DNA of 64,000 nt, from assembly GCF_017939745.1 (NCBI RefSeq), contig NZ_JAGKQQ010000001.1, positions 7,269,299 to 7,333,298 on the forward strand. Direction: 5' to 3'. The notes beneath the pieces were generated by a model. That model did no database searches and was not told the DNA's origin. It saw nothing but the letters and a program-made list of their open reading frames with translations. This document shows, piece after piece, positions 51,219 to 60,193 of the stretch. Numbering within the stretch: position 1 is the stretch's first letter; each line of letters opens with the position of its first letter. The position numbers were made by a program, and so were the translations under genes. The DNA is from Gemmata palustris. GTDB taxonomy: Bacteria; Planctomycetota; Planctomycetia; Gemmatales; Gemmataceae.

Positions 51219-52502
51219 ATGCAAGTCCGCTCGCTACCCGTGTTGCAGAACTGGGATTGTCACTCGTGTGGCGACTGCTGCCGGTCGTATGCGGTGCCCG
51301 CGACCGCCGAAGAGCGCCGGCGCATCGAGGGGCAGGGCTGGGAATCGCTACCGGAGTTTCAGGGCGTCCCGTTCTTCGTGAAGCGCGGCGGCGAGTTCTA
51401 CCTGAACCACCGGGCCGACGGCGGGTGCGTGTTCTTGGGCGCGGACAACCTGTGTCGCATTCACGGCAAGTTCGGCTCCGCCGCGAAGCCGCTCGCGTGC
51501 CGCATCTACCCGTTTTTGCTCGTGCCGGCGGGGGACCATTGGAACCTCGGGTTGCGGCTCGCGTGCCCGTCGGCGGCGGAGAACAAGGGCCGCGCGCTCA
51601 GCGCCCAACTCGGTGACGCGCGCGAGTACGCGGCGTTCTTTGAGAGCACCACATCAAAGGCCGCGCTCGAAGCACCGCCGCCACCCCTGCAAGGAACGCA
51701 GGTCGTTTCGTGGGGCGACGTGGCCCGGATCGCGACCGCGTTCTCGAAGCTGCTCACGAACGAAGTCGATCCGTTCGAGCGCCGGTGGCGCAAGATACTC
51801 TCCATCATCATGATGCTGCGCAAAGCGACGTTCGATGGTGGCGGTGATCCCAAGAAGGCCGTCACGGGCGGAAAACTCAGCGAGATGCTCCACGTGCTCG
51901 GGCTCGCGGCCGACGACGAGGAGCCGAAAGCGGCTACTGAAGTGAAGCGGCCCGGGTGGGCCGGGCGCACGGTGTTCCGGCAACTCGTGGCCGTGTTCGC
52001 GCGCAAGGACCACGGCGCCGAGAAGGGGACCGCCCAGCGCGGCCCGGTGAGCCGCTTCATGTCTGCGGTGAAGTTCGCGAGCGCACGCGGGCGCGTTCCG
52101 AAGGTCCACGCGGTTCTACCGGACTCGGCCACGTTCGCAGCGGGCGAAGTCCCGCTCGGCGCGCTGAGTGACACCACCGTCGCGCTGCTTTCACGCTGGC
52201 ACCGGATGAAGATCGAATCGCTCCAGTTCTGCGGCGCGCCGAACTTCGGGCTGAGCGTGTGGGAGGGCTTGGAGTCGCTGGCGCTCACGTTCCCGGCCGC
52301 GATGTGGCTCGCGCGCGTGCTCGTTGCGGGGGGTAAAACGCCCGACGCGGCCGTAACCCAAGCGGTGCGGATGGTGGACGATAACTTCGGTTTCAACCCG
52401 CTCCTCGGCTCGGTTCGCCAGAAGTTCGCGCTCCGGCTGATCGCGAACCGCGGCGACTTGCCGCGCCTGGTCGCGTGGTACGGTCGCGCGAGCGACAAGT
52501 AG
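51219..52502 (+). CDS. YkgJ-type cysteine-cluster protein
   Basis: The 427-residue protein begins with the YkgJ/FliB-like metal cluster: WDCHSCGDCCRSYAVPATAEER (Cys residues at ~13-21), CVFLGADNLCRIHGKFG and KPLACRIYPF, then LACPSA. Such clusters bind zinc or iron, and relatives methylate flagellin or oxidise substrates. The C-terminal ~250 residues are helical and lineage-specific. Cytosolic. Confidence 0.85.
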   Translation: MQVRSLPVLQNWDCHSCGDCCRSYAVPATAEERRRIEGQGWESLPEFQGVPFFVKRGGEFYLNHRADGGCVFLGADNLCRIHGKFGSAAKPLACRIYPFLLVPAGDHWNLGLRLACPSAAENKGRALSAQLGDAREYAAFFESTTSKAALEAPPPPLQGTQVVSWGDVARIATAFSKLLTNEVDPFERRWRKILSIIMMLRKATFDGGGDPKKAVTGGKLSEMLHVLGLAADDEEPKAATEVKRPGWAGRTVFRQLVAVFARKDHGAEKGTAQRGPVSRFMSAVKFASARGRVPKVHAVLPDSATFAAGEVPLGALSDTTVALLSRWHRMKIESLQFCGAPNFGLSVWEGLESLALTFPAAMWLARVLVAGGKTPDAAVTQAVRMVDDNFGFNPLLGSVRQKFALRLIANRGDLPRLVAWYGRASDK

Positions 52503-52520
52503 AGCGCCGCACCGTGCGCT

Positions 52521-53399
52521 TCATTCGTCCACGTCGAACTGCACGAGGCGCCCGTCGGCGGTGCCGCACACGCCGGCTGAGCCGTCGGCGGTGAACGCGA
52601 GACACGTTAGCGGTCCGCACCCCCAGTCGTACTCGCGCGTGACCTCCCACGATTGCGGGTTCCAGAGCTTCAGGCGCCCGTCGTCCCCGACAGTTACGAA
52701 CCGATCGGCGGAAGGAGCAAACGCCGCGTCGCGGAACAGCGCCTCAACCCTCCGGCCCGGTTTGCTCGTGCCCGTCGAAATGTCGAGGGCGTGAAACTCG
52801 CCGTCCCACCCGAACACACAGGTGCCGCTGTCGCGGTCAAATGAGACGAAGCCGGGTGCGGTGAATCTGTAGTCTCGGGGCATCCGGTGGCGGTAGTCCA
52901 AACCGCCCGAAACGGCGAATCGTAGTTCAAAACCACTGCTCCAGATACCGGCCAGAAACTCACCGTCCGGGCTGAACGCGAGCCGGCTGAACGGCGACCA
53001 AAAATCAACCCCGGTGATCGACCGCAAGGCGGGTAGTGCCCACCGCTCCAACTTTGCCTGTTCGGAGGAATTGCGGACACTGGTCGCGACCAATACTTTG
53101 CCGTCCGGCGACACGGCGACACCGCCCGTAAACCGAACGGCCGGATTCGGCGGAAGCGAAACGGGGGCCGCGATTCCGTCGAGCCAGAGCCGACCGAAGG
53201 TAGCGCGCGCCGTCCATTGGGCGCCCGGCGCGAACGCAATCTGTTCGGACTTTCCGAGTCCCTGTGTGCCGGGTACCGGTTCGCCCGTGGCCCAGTGGAA
53301 CACCCCAAAGGACTTGTTTCCGGCCGCGGCGACGAACCGGCCATCGGGCGATACGGCCACCGCGCGCACTTCGCCCAGGTCCGCTTCGATCAATCGCAT
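52521..53399 (-). CDS. WD40-repeat protein
   Basis: The 292-residue protein (MRLIEADLG...) consists of WD40-like blades: VRAVAVSPDGRFVAAAGN, FTGGVAVSPDGKVLVATS, FSRLAFSPDGEFLAGIW, and FVTVGDDGRLKLWNPQSW with a typical Trp-Asn ending. It probably forms a propeller scaffold in the cytosol. A GTG at 53417 would add six residues. Convergent with the YkgJ gene. Confidence 0.82.
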   Translation of the reverse strand: MRLIEADLGEVRAVAVSPDGRFVAAAGNKSFGVFHWATGEPVPGTQGLGKSEQIAFAPGAQWTARATFGRLWLDGIAAPVSLPPNPAVRFTGGVAVSPDGKVLVATSVRNSSEQAKLERWALPALRSITGVDFWSPFSRLAFSPDGEFLAGIWSSGFELRFAVSGGLDYRHRMPRDYRFTAPGFVSFDRDSGTCVFGWDGEFHALDISTGTSKPGRRVEALFRDAAFAPSADRFVTVGDDGRLKLWNPQSWEVTREYDWGCGPLTCLAFTADGSAGVCGTADGRLVQFDVDE

Positions 53400-53764
53400 G
53401 ACAGTGCTCGGAACCACGAATGTGACAGGTCCGGGTCCATACTACCACGAGCCTCTCGTGGCCGCTGGTACGGCTGCGGTTCCGCGGACGGCTTGGCACG
53501 GGTAGCGACCATAAACCGGGCGCCCGGTCCGGTGATTCGGTGCCATTCGCGGCTCAATCTGAGTAGATGAAAAACACGCCCGGGCCGAATTACGCTCGGC
53601 GGTGTGCCCGCACGCGGGTTTATGATGAATGGAGTGCTTCTGATCGCGGCGGAGGGCACGACGCGCGGGCGCAACGGGACGACGACCGCGCGACGCCCTA
53701 CTACGATGTGATGGAGCGGGCGCGCGCCTGCTGAAACCCACCGCGAACCGCGAGGCCCACCGCA
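53400..53764. other. Intergenic region upstream of the Dabb gene
   Basis: No gene or clear repeat is seen in this ~365-bp stretch; it separates divergent genes and must hold both promoters. Confidence 0.4.
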
Positions 53765-54079
53765 ATGTCCTCTCCCCGACTGGCCCACAACGTGTTCTTC
53801 AAACTGAAGGACGCTGCGCCGGCGAAGGTTCAGGAACTGGTCGATGCGTGCAAGAAGTACCTGAACGTGCAACCCGGTATCGTGTTCTTCGCGGCCGGCC
53901 CGCTGTGCGCGGAACTCGATCGCGACGTGAACGACCGCGACTGGCACGTCGGGCTGCACCTGGTGTTCGTGGACAAAGCGGCCCACGATGCGTACCAGGA
54001 CGACGCGACGCACAACAAGTTCATCGACGAGAACAAGCCGAACTGGGCCGGGGTCCGCGTGTTCGATTCGCTGGTGTGA
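53765..54079 (+). CDS. Dabb (stress-responsive alpha/beta barrel) protein
   Basis: The 104-residue protein has the Dabb pattern: RLAHNVFFKLKDAAPAKVQELVDACKKYL (start and first helix), DRDWHVGLHLVFVDKAAHDAYQDDATH, and NKFIDENK. Members dimerise into beta barrels; some catalyse or bind hydrophobic compounds. It is followed 8 nt later by a helical protein, forming an operon. Confidence 0.88.
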   Translation: MSSPRLAHNVFFKLKDAAPAKVQELVDACKKYLNVQPGIVFFAAGPLCAELDRDVNDRDWHVGLHLVFVDKAAHDAYQDDATHNKFIDENKPNWAGVRVFDSLV

Positions 54080-54087
54080 GTGATTCC

Positions 54088-54531
54088 ATGTCTGAAATGA
54101 ACCGCCTGCAGCTCCACGAAGTCGCGAAGTTCCTGCGCGCCTACCGGTTCATCGGCGGCCGGCTCCGCGCGGTGAAGGTGGTTCACAAGGGCGCGCGTGT
54201 CGTGGCCGTTGAGTTCCACACGCGCGTGCGCGAGGCGATCACGGACCTGGGCAAAGACCCGCGTCACGTGAAGCTCCGCTTGCGGCTCGATGGCGTGGAG
54301 GAGTTCCGCTTCCAGATGCGGCCCTCTCAGCCCAAATCCAAAATCACCGACGCCCGAATCGGCTACCTCAACGGCCTGTTCTACGTGACCCTCGATTCGA
54401 TCGGTCTGGAGTCGGGCGAAACGGCCCAGGTGTTCGACTTCCGCGCCAGCGAGGTCTTCGCCGCGGGCCGCGAGTTGTTCTGGGACGTGGTGAAGCCGAA
54501 GGGAACTGCAGAAGGCGAAGCCCAGCCCTGA
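54088..54531 (+). CDS. Hypothetical protein in operon with the Dabb gene
   Basis: The 147-residue protein from ATG 54088 is unrecognised. It is rich in Arg, Lys and Val (FIGGRLRAVKVVHKGARVVAVEF, KLRLRLDGVEEFRFQMRP) in a beta-strand pattern, with a charged tail. Close spacing to the Dabb gene suggests co-expression. Confidence 0.6.
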   Translation: MSEMNRLQLHEVAKFLRAYRFIGGRLRAVKVVHKGARVVAVEFHTRVREAITDLGKDPRHVKLRLRLDGVEEFRFQMRPSQPKSKITDARIGYLNGLFYVTLDSIGLESGETAQVFDFRASEVFAAGRELFWDVVKPKGTAEGEAQP

Positions 54532-54604
54532 GTGGCCCATGCGAAGCACTGATGAACGAGCCCTTCTCGCGGCAGTGATTGCGCCCCCCGACGAAGATAC
54601 GCCG

Positions 54605-55792
54605 TCAGTCACACGCCACGGCGACGCGCACCGGCCGCTCGGCCTCTGCGAACCGGAACGCCTCGTTCACTTCGGCCAGGGGAAATGACTTCGATACCAG
54701 TTCCGCGAACGGGAACCGCGTGTGGTTCGCCGCGAGGAACTCGACCGCGGACGCGAGATCGCGCGGAGTGTAGTTGTGAACGCCGGTCACGGTGAGGCAC
54801 CGGCGAACCACCGTTTCCGGCTCGATGGAAACCGGCGCGGTGGGGAACACCGCGCCGACCCACACCGCCGTTCCGCCGATGCGGAGCACGTCGAGGGCCG
54901 CGCGCGAGGCGTCGGGCGCCCCGCTTAATTCAAGCGCGAGGTCCGCGCCGCGCCCCTGTGTGAGTGACTTCACGAAATCCGCGAGCGCATCCGGCTTCGC
55001 GAGGTGCCGCGCCCCGAACCGCGCCGCTTGCGCCAGTCGGCCGTCGCTCACGTCGCACGCGATCGCGGTCATCCCCAGCGCATCGGCCCACGCACACGCC
55101 GTCAGCCCGAGCATCCCCAAGCCGAAGACGACGATAGAGGAAGGCTTCGGAGGCAACCCCTCCCCAACCCCTCCCCTAAACGGAGAGGGGCTTAAAGCAG
55201 AAGATGGTTCTGCTCCCCCTTCCTTCTCAGGGAAGGGGGCTGGGGGGGTAGGTTCTACCACTCCCCCCGCTCGCAGCGCTGCCGCAACGGTAGCCGTGGC
55301 ACACCCGGCGGGCGCCGCGACCACATCGGGCAGTTCCGCGGGCACTTTCACAATCGCGGTGCCGCAGAGCAAGTGACAGTGCGTGGACAGCCCGCCGACC
55401 GGACCGCATTGCGGTGTGATCGCCTCGTGCCCGTACTTGCGGAGCGATTCGCACTTTTGGGGTAACCCCCGCGTGCAAAAGAAGCACGCGCCACACGACA
55501 CCGCCACGGCCCACACCACGCGGTCACCCACGCGGACCGGTTCGCCGCCCACATCGCGAACGTCGCCGGCCACCTCTTCGACAACGCCGACCGGTTCGTG
55601 CCCGAGCACACAGGGCGTCTTTTCTTTCCGGCGCCCGAGGAACGTGTGCAGGTCGCTCCCACACACGGTACACAGCGACACGCGGACCAGAGCTTCGCCC
55701 AGGCTCAGTGTCGGGCGCGAAGTCGGCTCCACGCGGAACGGCGCACCGGGACCGTCGAAGACCGCGGCGCGGATCTCAGGAGTAATTGCCAT
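54605..55792 (-). CDS. Zinc-dependent alcohol dehydrogenase with an in-frame repeat insertion
   Basis: The 395-residue MDR-family dehydrogenase has catalytic zinc ligands in CTVCGSDLHTF and GHEPVG, a structural-zinc region SCGACFFCTRGLPQKC, and a Rossmann motif VVFGLGMLGL. The GLPQKCESLRKYGHE segment recalls the clade associated with phosphonate catabolism. Residues ~190-223, encoded at 55155-55256, are a Pro/Gly/Ser-rich insert just before the Rossmann fold that matches an intergenic DNA repeat elsewhere in the window. The start overlaps the MFS gene end by 17 nt. The reaction is alcohol-aldehyde oxidoreduction; the substrate is unknown. Confidence 0.88.
   Translation of the reverse strand: MAITPEIRAAVFDGPGAPFRVEPTSRPTLSLGEALVRVSLCTVCGSDLHTFLGRRKEKTPCVLGHEPVGVVEEVAGDVRDVGGEPVRVGDRVVWAVAVSCGACFFCTRGLPQKCESLRKYGHEAITPQCGPVGGLSTHCHLLCGTAIVKVPAELPDVVAAPAGCATATVAAALRAGGVVEPTPPAPFPEKEGGAEPSSALSPSPFRGGVGEGLPPKPSSIVVFGLGMLGLTACAWADALGMTAIACDVSDGRLAQAARFGARHLAKPDALADFVKSLTQGRGADLALELSGAPDASRAALDVLRIGGTAVWVGAVFPTAPVSIEPETVVRRCLTVTGVHNYTPRDLASAVEFLAANHTRFPFAELVSKSFPLAEVNEAFRFAEAERPVRVAVACD
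55155..55256. repeat. 102-bp C/T-rich repeat copy within the alcohol dehydrogenase gene
   Basis: This segment opens AACCCCTCCCCAACCCCT and closes GGGTAGGTTCT and is nearly the same as 26629-26730. Its length is 34 codons, so the reading frame is kept. Translated on the minus strand it gives a Pro/Glu/Gly-rich peptide (PTPPAPFPEKEGG...SPSPFRGGVGEG). Confidence 0.88.
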
Positions 55793-57140
55793 CGTCTTCA
55801 GGTTCTGCAGGAGGTGCATCGGACGGTGTGCGGAGCGCGTACACCGTGGCGACGAGCATCGTCAGCGTGGCCACACCCGCGAGCGCGCCGAACGCCGTTC
55901 CCCAACCGTAATGTTGGGCAATGCGCCCGACACCGGACCCGGCGAGCGTCGCGCCGAGGTACCCGGCCGTGTCGATGATGCCGGCCGCGGTCGATCCGCC
56001 GCGCTGCCCGCCGAGTTTTACTGCGAGCACGCCGGAGCAGAACGTGTACGGCGCGAGCAGGAACAGGGCCACCGCACCGATCAGCGCGAGCGCGGCCCAC
56101 GTCTGGCCCTCGAGCGGTGCCCACGCGAACACGCCGAGTACAACGATCAGCCCCGCGAGCGACGACACGACGACCAGGCCGTAGCGCCCGTTGAGCCGGT
56201 CCACGAGCCACCCGGCGAACAGAGCCGCTACCGCACCAATGAGCGGGAACACGAGGCTCGCCATCCCCGCCGTGCCCGCGTCCAGCTTCACCACTTCCTT
56301 CAGGTACGTCGGGTTCCACAAGTTGAACGTTTCGCGGATGAGCGTCAGCCCCACGTTCATCAGGCACACGAGCCAGAACGTGAAGCTCGAAAACAGCGGC
56401 CCGAGCAGCCCCCGGAGCGAAATTTTTTCGTGCCCCGCATCGGCCCCGTAGACGTTACCCGGCGGCGGCGGCGGGTCCGGCAGCCCGACCACCGAGGGGC
56501 GGTTCTTGAGTGTGAAGAAGCTGATGCAGCCGATCGCGCCGAGCGTCGCCGCGGACGCGAAGAACACCCCGCGCCACCCGAACCCGGCTTCCACGATCCC
56601 GCCGAGGTAGAGGCGCGCGAGCGCGTCGCCGAGCAGGTAACTCATCGTCAGCACGCCCATCACGGTCGCCATGCGGCCCGCGGTGAACCAGCGCGACGTG
56701 ATCTGTACCAGCCCGCCCCACCCCATCGACTGCACGAACCGGTTCGCGGCCCACACCACGAGGAACGGCAGCAGCACCGCGACCGGAAAGCCGAAGCTGC
56801 TCGCGACGCCCGCGAGCGGTCCCGCGCCCAACGGCGCGAGCGCGAACAAAACCGTACACGCGACTGATGCGAACATGCCGAGCAAGAAGATGCGCCGGCC
56901 ACCGAGGTACTCGGCAATGACCCCGTTGAGCGCTTTGCCGATCGCGTAGAACAGCACGCCCACGGACGCGACGTCGCCGATGTGTGCTTTCGTGAGTCCG
57001 GCCGGTCCGTACTCTTCGAGCAGCAGGGGCGACGCGACCGACAGGTTCGACCGGCACACGTAGTAGCCCGCGTAGCCGGTGAACAGTGTGACGACCGTAA
57101 CGGCCTGCCAGCGGCGGAGCCGGGCAATTTCGTCGGGCAC
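55776..57140 (-). CDS. MFS transporter of the organophosphate:phosphate antiporter type
   Basis: The GTG at 57140 is chosen because GGAG lies 6 nt upstream; an open frame extends to 57362. The 454-residue transporter has 12 predicted helices. TLFTGYAGYYVCRSNLSVASPLL, VGVLFYAIGKALNGVIAEYLGGRRIFLLGM (split over helices 2-3) and the mid-loop are typical of the GlpT/UhpT/PgtP group, which swaps a sugar- or organo-phosphate (or phosphonate) for phosphate. Between dapL and the dehydrogenase, it probably imports the operon's substrate. Confidence 0.82.
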   Translation of the reverse strand: MPDEIARLRRWQAVTVVTLFTGYAGYYVCRSNLSVASPLLLEEYGPAGLTKAHIGDVASVGVLFYAIGKALNGVIAEYLGGRRIFLLGMFASVACTVLFALAPLGAGPLAGVASSFGFPVAVLLPFLVVWAANRFVQSMGWGGLVQITSRWFTAGRMATVMGVLTMSYLLGDALARLYLGGIVEAGFGWRGVFFASAATLGAIGCISFFTLKNRPSVVGLPDPPPPPGNVYGADAGHEKISLRGLLGPLFSSFTFWLVCLMNVGLTLIRETFNLWNPTYLKEVVKLDAGTAGMASLVFPLIGAVAALFAGWLVDRLNGRYGLVVVSSLAGLIVVLGVFAWAPLEGQTWAALALIGAVALFLLAPYTFCSGVLAVKLGGQRGGSTAAGIIDTAGYLGATLAGSGVGRIAQHYGWGTAFGALAGVATLTMLVATVYALRTPSDAPPAEPEDDGNYS

Positions 57141-57226
57141 GGGCGGCTCCGGGAAGCGGGGTGGTTCCCGGATTGAGATAGGAGCTTCGGGCAATGCGCG
57201 AATGAAATTCGCGTGAATGCCCCGGC

Positions 57227-58477
57227 TCAGAACTTCAGGTTCATGCCTTTGAGCCGTGCGACGGTTTCGGCCATCAGCGCGTCCTCTTCGGCCTCGCTGT
57301 TCGCAATGTACGTCACCGAGAACCGCAGGTACGCACCCGCGTCGTCCCACGGCACGCAGCACACGGACTGGTCGTGAATCAGGTACTGCGACGCGGCCTC
57401 GGCGCTAGCGAACGCGAGGTCGCCGGCCGACTTGGGCGCGCTCGCGTAGAGGAAGTACGTGCCCCCCGGCATCTCGCACTTGAACCCCACCTGCTTCAGC
57501 GCCGCGACCAGCTTTTCGAGCCGGCGCTTGTACTTCGCCCGGATCTGTACGGGGATCTCGGGCGTGCGCAGTGCGTGCGCGGCCGCGTGCTGGACCGCCA
57601 TGAACTGCCCGCTGTCGCTGTTGTCCTTCACGTCGGCATAAGCCTGCACGATCTTCGGGTGCCCGCACACGAAGCCGAGGCGCCAGCCGATCATGTTGAA
57701 GCCCTTCGACATCGAGTGGACCTCGACGCCGACCTCCTTCGCGCCCTCGACCTGGAGGAAGCTGAGCGGCTCGGACTTGTAGCTCAGGAGGATGTGCGCT
57801 GCATCCTGCACGATCACGATCTGGTGCTTGTGGGCGAACTCGATGACGCGCTTGTAGAAGTCGCGCGTCGCGACCGCGCCGGTCGGCGAGTTCGGGTAGT
57901 TGATGACGAGGAGCTTCGCCCGCTTCTTCACGTCGTCGGGGATGCCGTCGAGGTCCGGGAAGAACCCGTTCTTTTCCAGCAGCGGCAGTCGCACCACCTC
58001 GCCACCTAGGTAGCGCGTCCAGGTGCCGGCGACCGGGTAGCCGGGCACGGTCATGAGCGTCGCGTCGCCCGGGTTGATGAACACCGCGGGGAGCATCGCG
58101 TAGGCGGGCTTACTGCCGATACAGTGGCACACCTCGTTCACCGGGTCGAGCGCCACGCCGAACTGCCGCTGCATGAACTCCGCGGCGGCGTCCTTGTAGT
58201 TCTGGATGCCGTTGTCCGCGTACCCGCGGTTCTCGACCTTGTTGGCCTCGCGCGTGAGCGCGTCGCGCACGGTCGCGTCGGCCATGTCGTCGTTTTCGCC
58301 GATGCCGAAGTCGAGCAGCTTGCGCTCGGGGTGATCGGCGAGCGCCTTCCGCTTGGCGCGCTTGATCTTCTCGAACTTGTAGACGTCGGTGCCCTTGCCG
58401 TAGTTGGCCCCGCCGATGCGGTCGGCGAACAGCGTTTGGAACCACGGATCGGAAGCGGAGGGTGCGGAAGCGGACAT
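57227..58477 (-). CDS. dapL: LL-diaminopimelate aminotransferase-type enzyme
   Basis: The 416-residue PLP enzyme follows the DapL pattern: LLDFGIGENDDMADATVRDAL, ENRGYADNGIQNYKDAAAEFM, IGSKPAYAMLPAVFINPGDATLMTVPGYPV, and the PLP-lysine segment HSMSKGFNMIGWRLGF (~residue 262). FSVTYIANSEAEED ends it. DapL converts tetrahydrodipicolinate to LL-diaminopimelate in lysine and cell-wall synthesis. The link to the MFS and dehydrogenase genes raises the alternative that it is a paralogue acting on another amine. Confidence 0.85.
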   Translation of the reverse strand: MSASAPSASDPWFQTLFADRIGGANYGKGTDVYKFEKIKRAKRKALADHPERKLLDFGIGENDDMADATVRDALTREANKVENRGYADNGIQNYKDAAAEFMQRQFGVALDPVNEVCHCIGSKPAYAMLPAVFINPGDATLMTVPGYPVAGTWTRYLGGEVVRLPLLEKNGFFPDLDGIPDDVKKRAKLLVINYPNSPTGAVATRDFYKRVIEFAHKHQIVIVQDAAHILLSYKSEPLSFLQVEGAKEVGVEVHSMSKGFNMIGWRLGFVCGHPKIVQAYADVKDNSDSGQFMAVQHAAAHALRTPEIPVQIRAKYKRRLEKLVAALKQVGFKCEMPGGTYFLYASAPKSAGDLAFASAEAASQYLIHDQSVCCVPWDDAGAYLRFSVTYIANSEAEEDALMAETVARLKGMNLKF

Positions 58478-58753
58478 GGGTGGAACGGTCCCGGGGCGGA
58501 GTAGGGGAATATTTGGTGTTGTAGCAGCGGGAAACGCGAAAGCCTATACACTCGGTCCACTTACGAAACGGGAGCGGGAGCCGATTGCGGTACGGCAACG
58601 GGTTGCGCCGATCGTGCCTCGAACGGTCGGAGTTCTGATAACGAGCCGCCCCGCGATCTCGCAGCGCGGTTCGTTCACCCGCGACGCGGATCTCAAACGG
58701 GAACCGTTCCACAACGCGAAACTGAATGAAAGTTCACTATTGAGGGTGGGTGT

Positions 58754-58780
58754 CAAATCGCCTGAAATTCAGGCGATTTG
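58754..58780. promoter_or_regulatory. 27-bp near-perfect palindrome upstream of the second integrase
   Basis: CAAATCGCCTGAA and TTCAGGCGATTTG are exact inverted 13-mers around one A. It lies 67 bp upstream of the integrase ATG and contains TTCAGG, also the start of the iteron unit at 62,366-62,600. It may be an operator or attachment core. The ~370-bp gap 58478-58847 holds nothing else I can name. Confidence 0.6.
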
Positions 58781-58847
58781 ATTCTTATCTTCGTGGCGGT
58801 TACATCCGGGAGGTGTGGATAGTCCTTCCTTTGGAAGTGAGGCGAAA

Positions 58848-60137
58848 ATGTCGCAGGGGAAAGCCAAGATCGTGGAATTTCGCGGCGAGAAGATCACGCT
58901 TGCGGAACTGTCGAAGCGCACCGGGATCGGCGTAGCAACCCTGCGCACCCGGATCGTCACTTGTGGCAAAAGTGTCGAGGAAGCGGCGACGGTGCCCGTG
59001 CGCAAGAAGTCCCGGTTCGGCGGGCGGCATCCGGTGAATGTCCCGCGGCCGGTGCCGAAGTTCAAGCGGCACCCGTCCGGGCGCGCGTACTCGCGCTGGA
59101 AGATGTTGGGCAAGGTCAACGAAAGGTACTTCGGCAAACACGGGACTACGGAGGCGAACACCGCGTATCGGAGGTTCGCGCAGGACTGGACCGCGGGAAA
59201 GTACGACGCGGCTACCGAGTCTGGAATGAAATCGGCTGGCGGGATCTCGGTCGCTGCGCTCGCGGAAAAATGGCTGTCGCACGTCCGCGACTACTACACA
59301 AAGGACGGCAAGCCGACGAGCGAGGTCAGGACGTGTACCGCGGCCGCACGTCTGCTGATCGAGAGCGGGGAAAATCGCCTCGCGGTGGACTTCGACCCGG
59401 CGGCGCTCCGAACCTGTCGTCAGCTCTTTATCGACCGTGGCGGCGTGCGCGCCTCGGTAAACGCTTATGTTGGCCGCATCGTAAGAATGTTCGCGTGGGG
59501 TGCGGGCCAATCGCTCGTTCCGCCCACGGTTCATGGTGCGCTGAAGCTGGTCGAGAAGCTCAAGGCTGGTCGATCGGCGGCGCCGGACCGCGCCAAGAAG
59601 CGGCCCGCGACCGATGCGCAGATTGAAGCCACGCTCCCGCACCTCGCGCCCACGGACGCGAAGCGCCGGGCGAAGCTCGTGACGATGATCCGCCTGCAAC
59701 GGTTGACGGGTATGCGGCCGGGCGAAGTGTGTGCGCTCGAAGCGGGAGACTTGGAGCGCACTACGGACGTGTGGATCTACCGCGTGGGGAAGGCCAATAA
59801 GAATCGGCACCGCGGCAAAGCGCAGACGTACTACCTGGGGCCGAAGGCGGTCTCGCTGCTGGCGCCGTACCTCGAAGGCAACCCGGCCGGGCCGATCTTC
59901 GGCGAAGGCCCGGAGGATTACAGCCAAGCCATCATTCGCGCCAGCGTGAAGGCCAAGTGCCGGTGGACACCCCACCAACTCCGGCACGCGCTCGCCACGG
60001 AGGTCGCGGAGAAGTTCCGCAGTCTCGACTACGCGGCGGCGGCCATCGGTGACACCAGGGCCGTAGCCGAGGCCTTTTACGTTCACATGGACCCCCAGAT
60101 GCGCGCGAAGATCGAGATCGCCCGCGCGATGGGGTAG
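58848..60137 (+). CDS. Tyrosine-type integrase of the second element
   Basis: ATG 58848 has GAGG 6 nt upstream and gives 429 residues. Catalytic features: Arg in RLTGMRPGEVCAL (~residue 285), HxxR in TPHQLRHALATEV (~376), nucleophile Tyr in EAFYVHMDP (~409). The box-III position usually reads LGHS; here it is IGDTRAV, so the second conserved His is Asp. An N-terminal HTH-like helix pair (ITLAELSKRTGIGVATLRTRI) is present, as in excisionase-linked integrases. No tRNA is adjacent. Confidence 0.9.
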   Translation: MSQGKAKIVEFRGEKITLAELSKRTGIGVATLRTRIVTCGKSVEEAATVPVRKKSRFGGRHPVNVPRPVPKFKRHPSGRAYSRWKMLGKVNERYFGKHGTTEANTAYRRFAQDWTAGKYDAATESGMKSAGGISVAALAEKWLSHVRDYYTKDGKPTSEVRTCTAAARLLIESGENRLAVDFDPAALRTCRQLFIDRGGVRASVNAYVGRIVRMFAWGAGQSLVPPTVHGALKLVEKLKAGRSAAPDRAKKRPATDAQIEATLPHLAPTDAKRRAKLVTMIRLQRLTGMRPGEVCALEAGDLERTTDVWIYRVGKANKNRHRGKAQTYYLGPKAVSLLAPYLEGNPAGPIFGEGPEDYSQAIIRASVKAKCRWTPHQLRHALATEVAEKFRSLDYAAAAIGDTRAVAEAFYVHMDPQMRAKIEIARAMG

Positions 60138-60164
60138 TCCTCTCGAAGTACCACAACCACCTCA

Positions 60165-60193
60165 ACGCCGCGGATCTCTCCGCGGCGTTTTTT
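60165..60193 (+). terminator. Rho-independent terminator of the second integrase
   Basis: ACGCCGCGG (60165-60173) pairs with CCGCGGCGT (60180-60188), followed by a T-run to 60193. Confidence 0.88.

Noticed and set aside
55383-56867. 494-codon + strand frame
   Set aside because: Antisense to the dehydrogenase and MFS genes, which carry strong family motifs.
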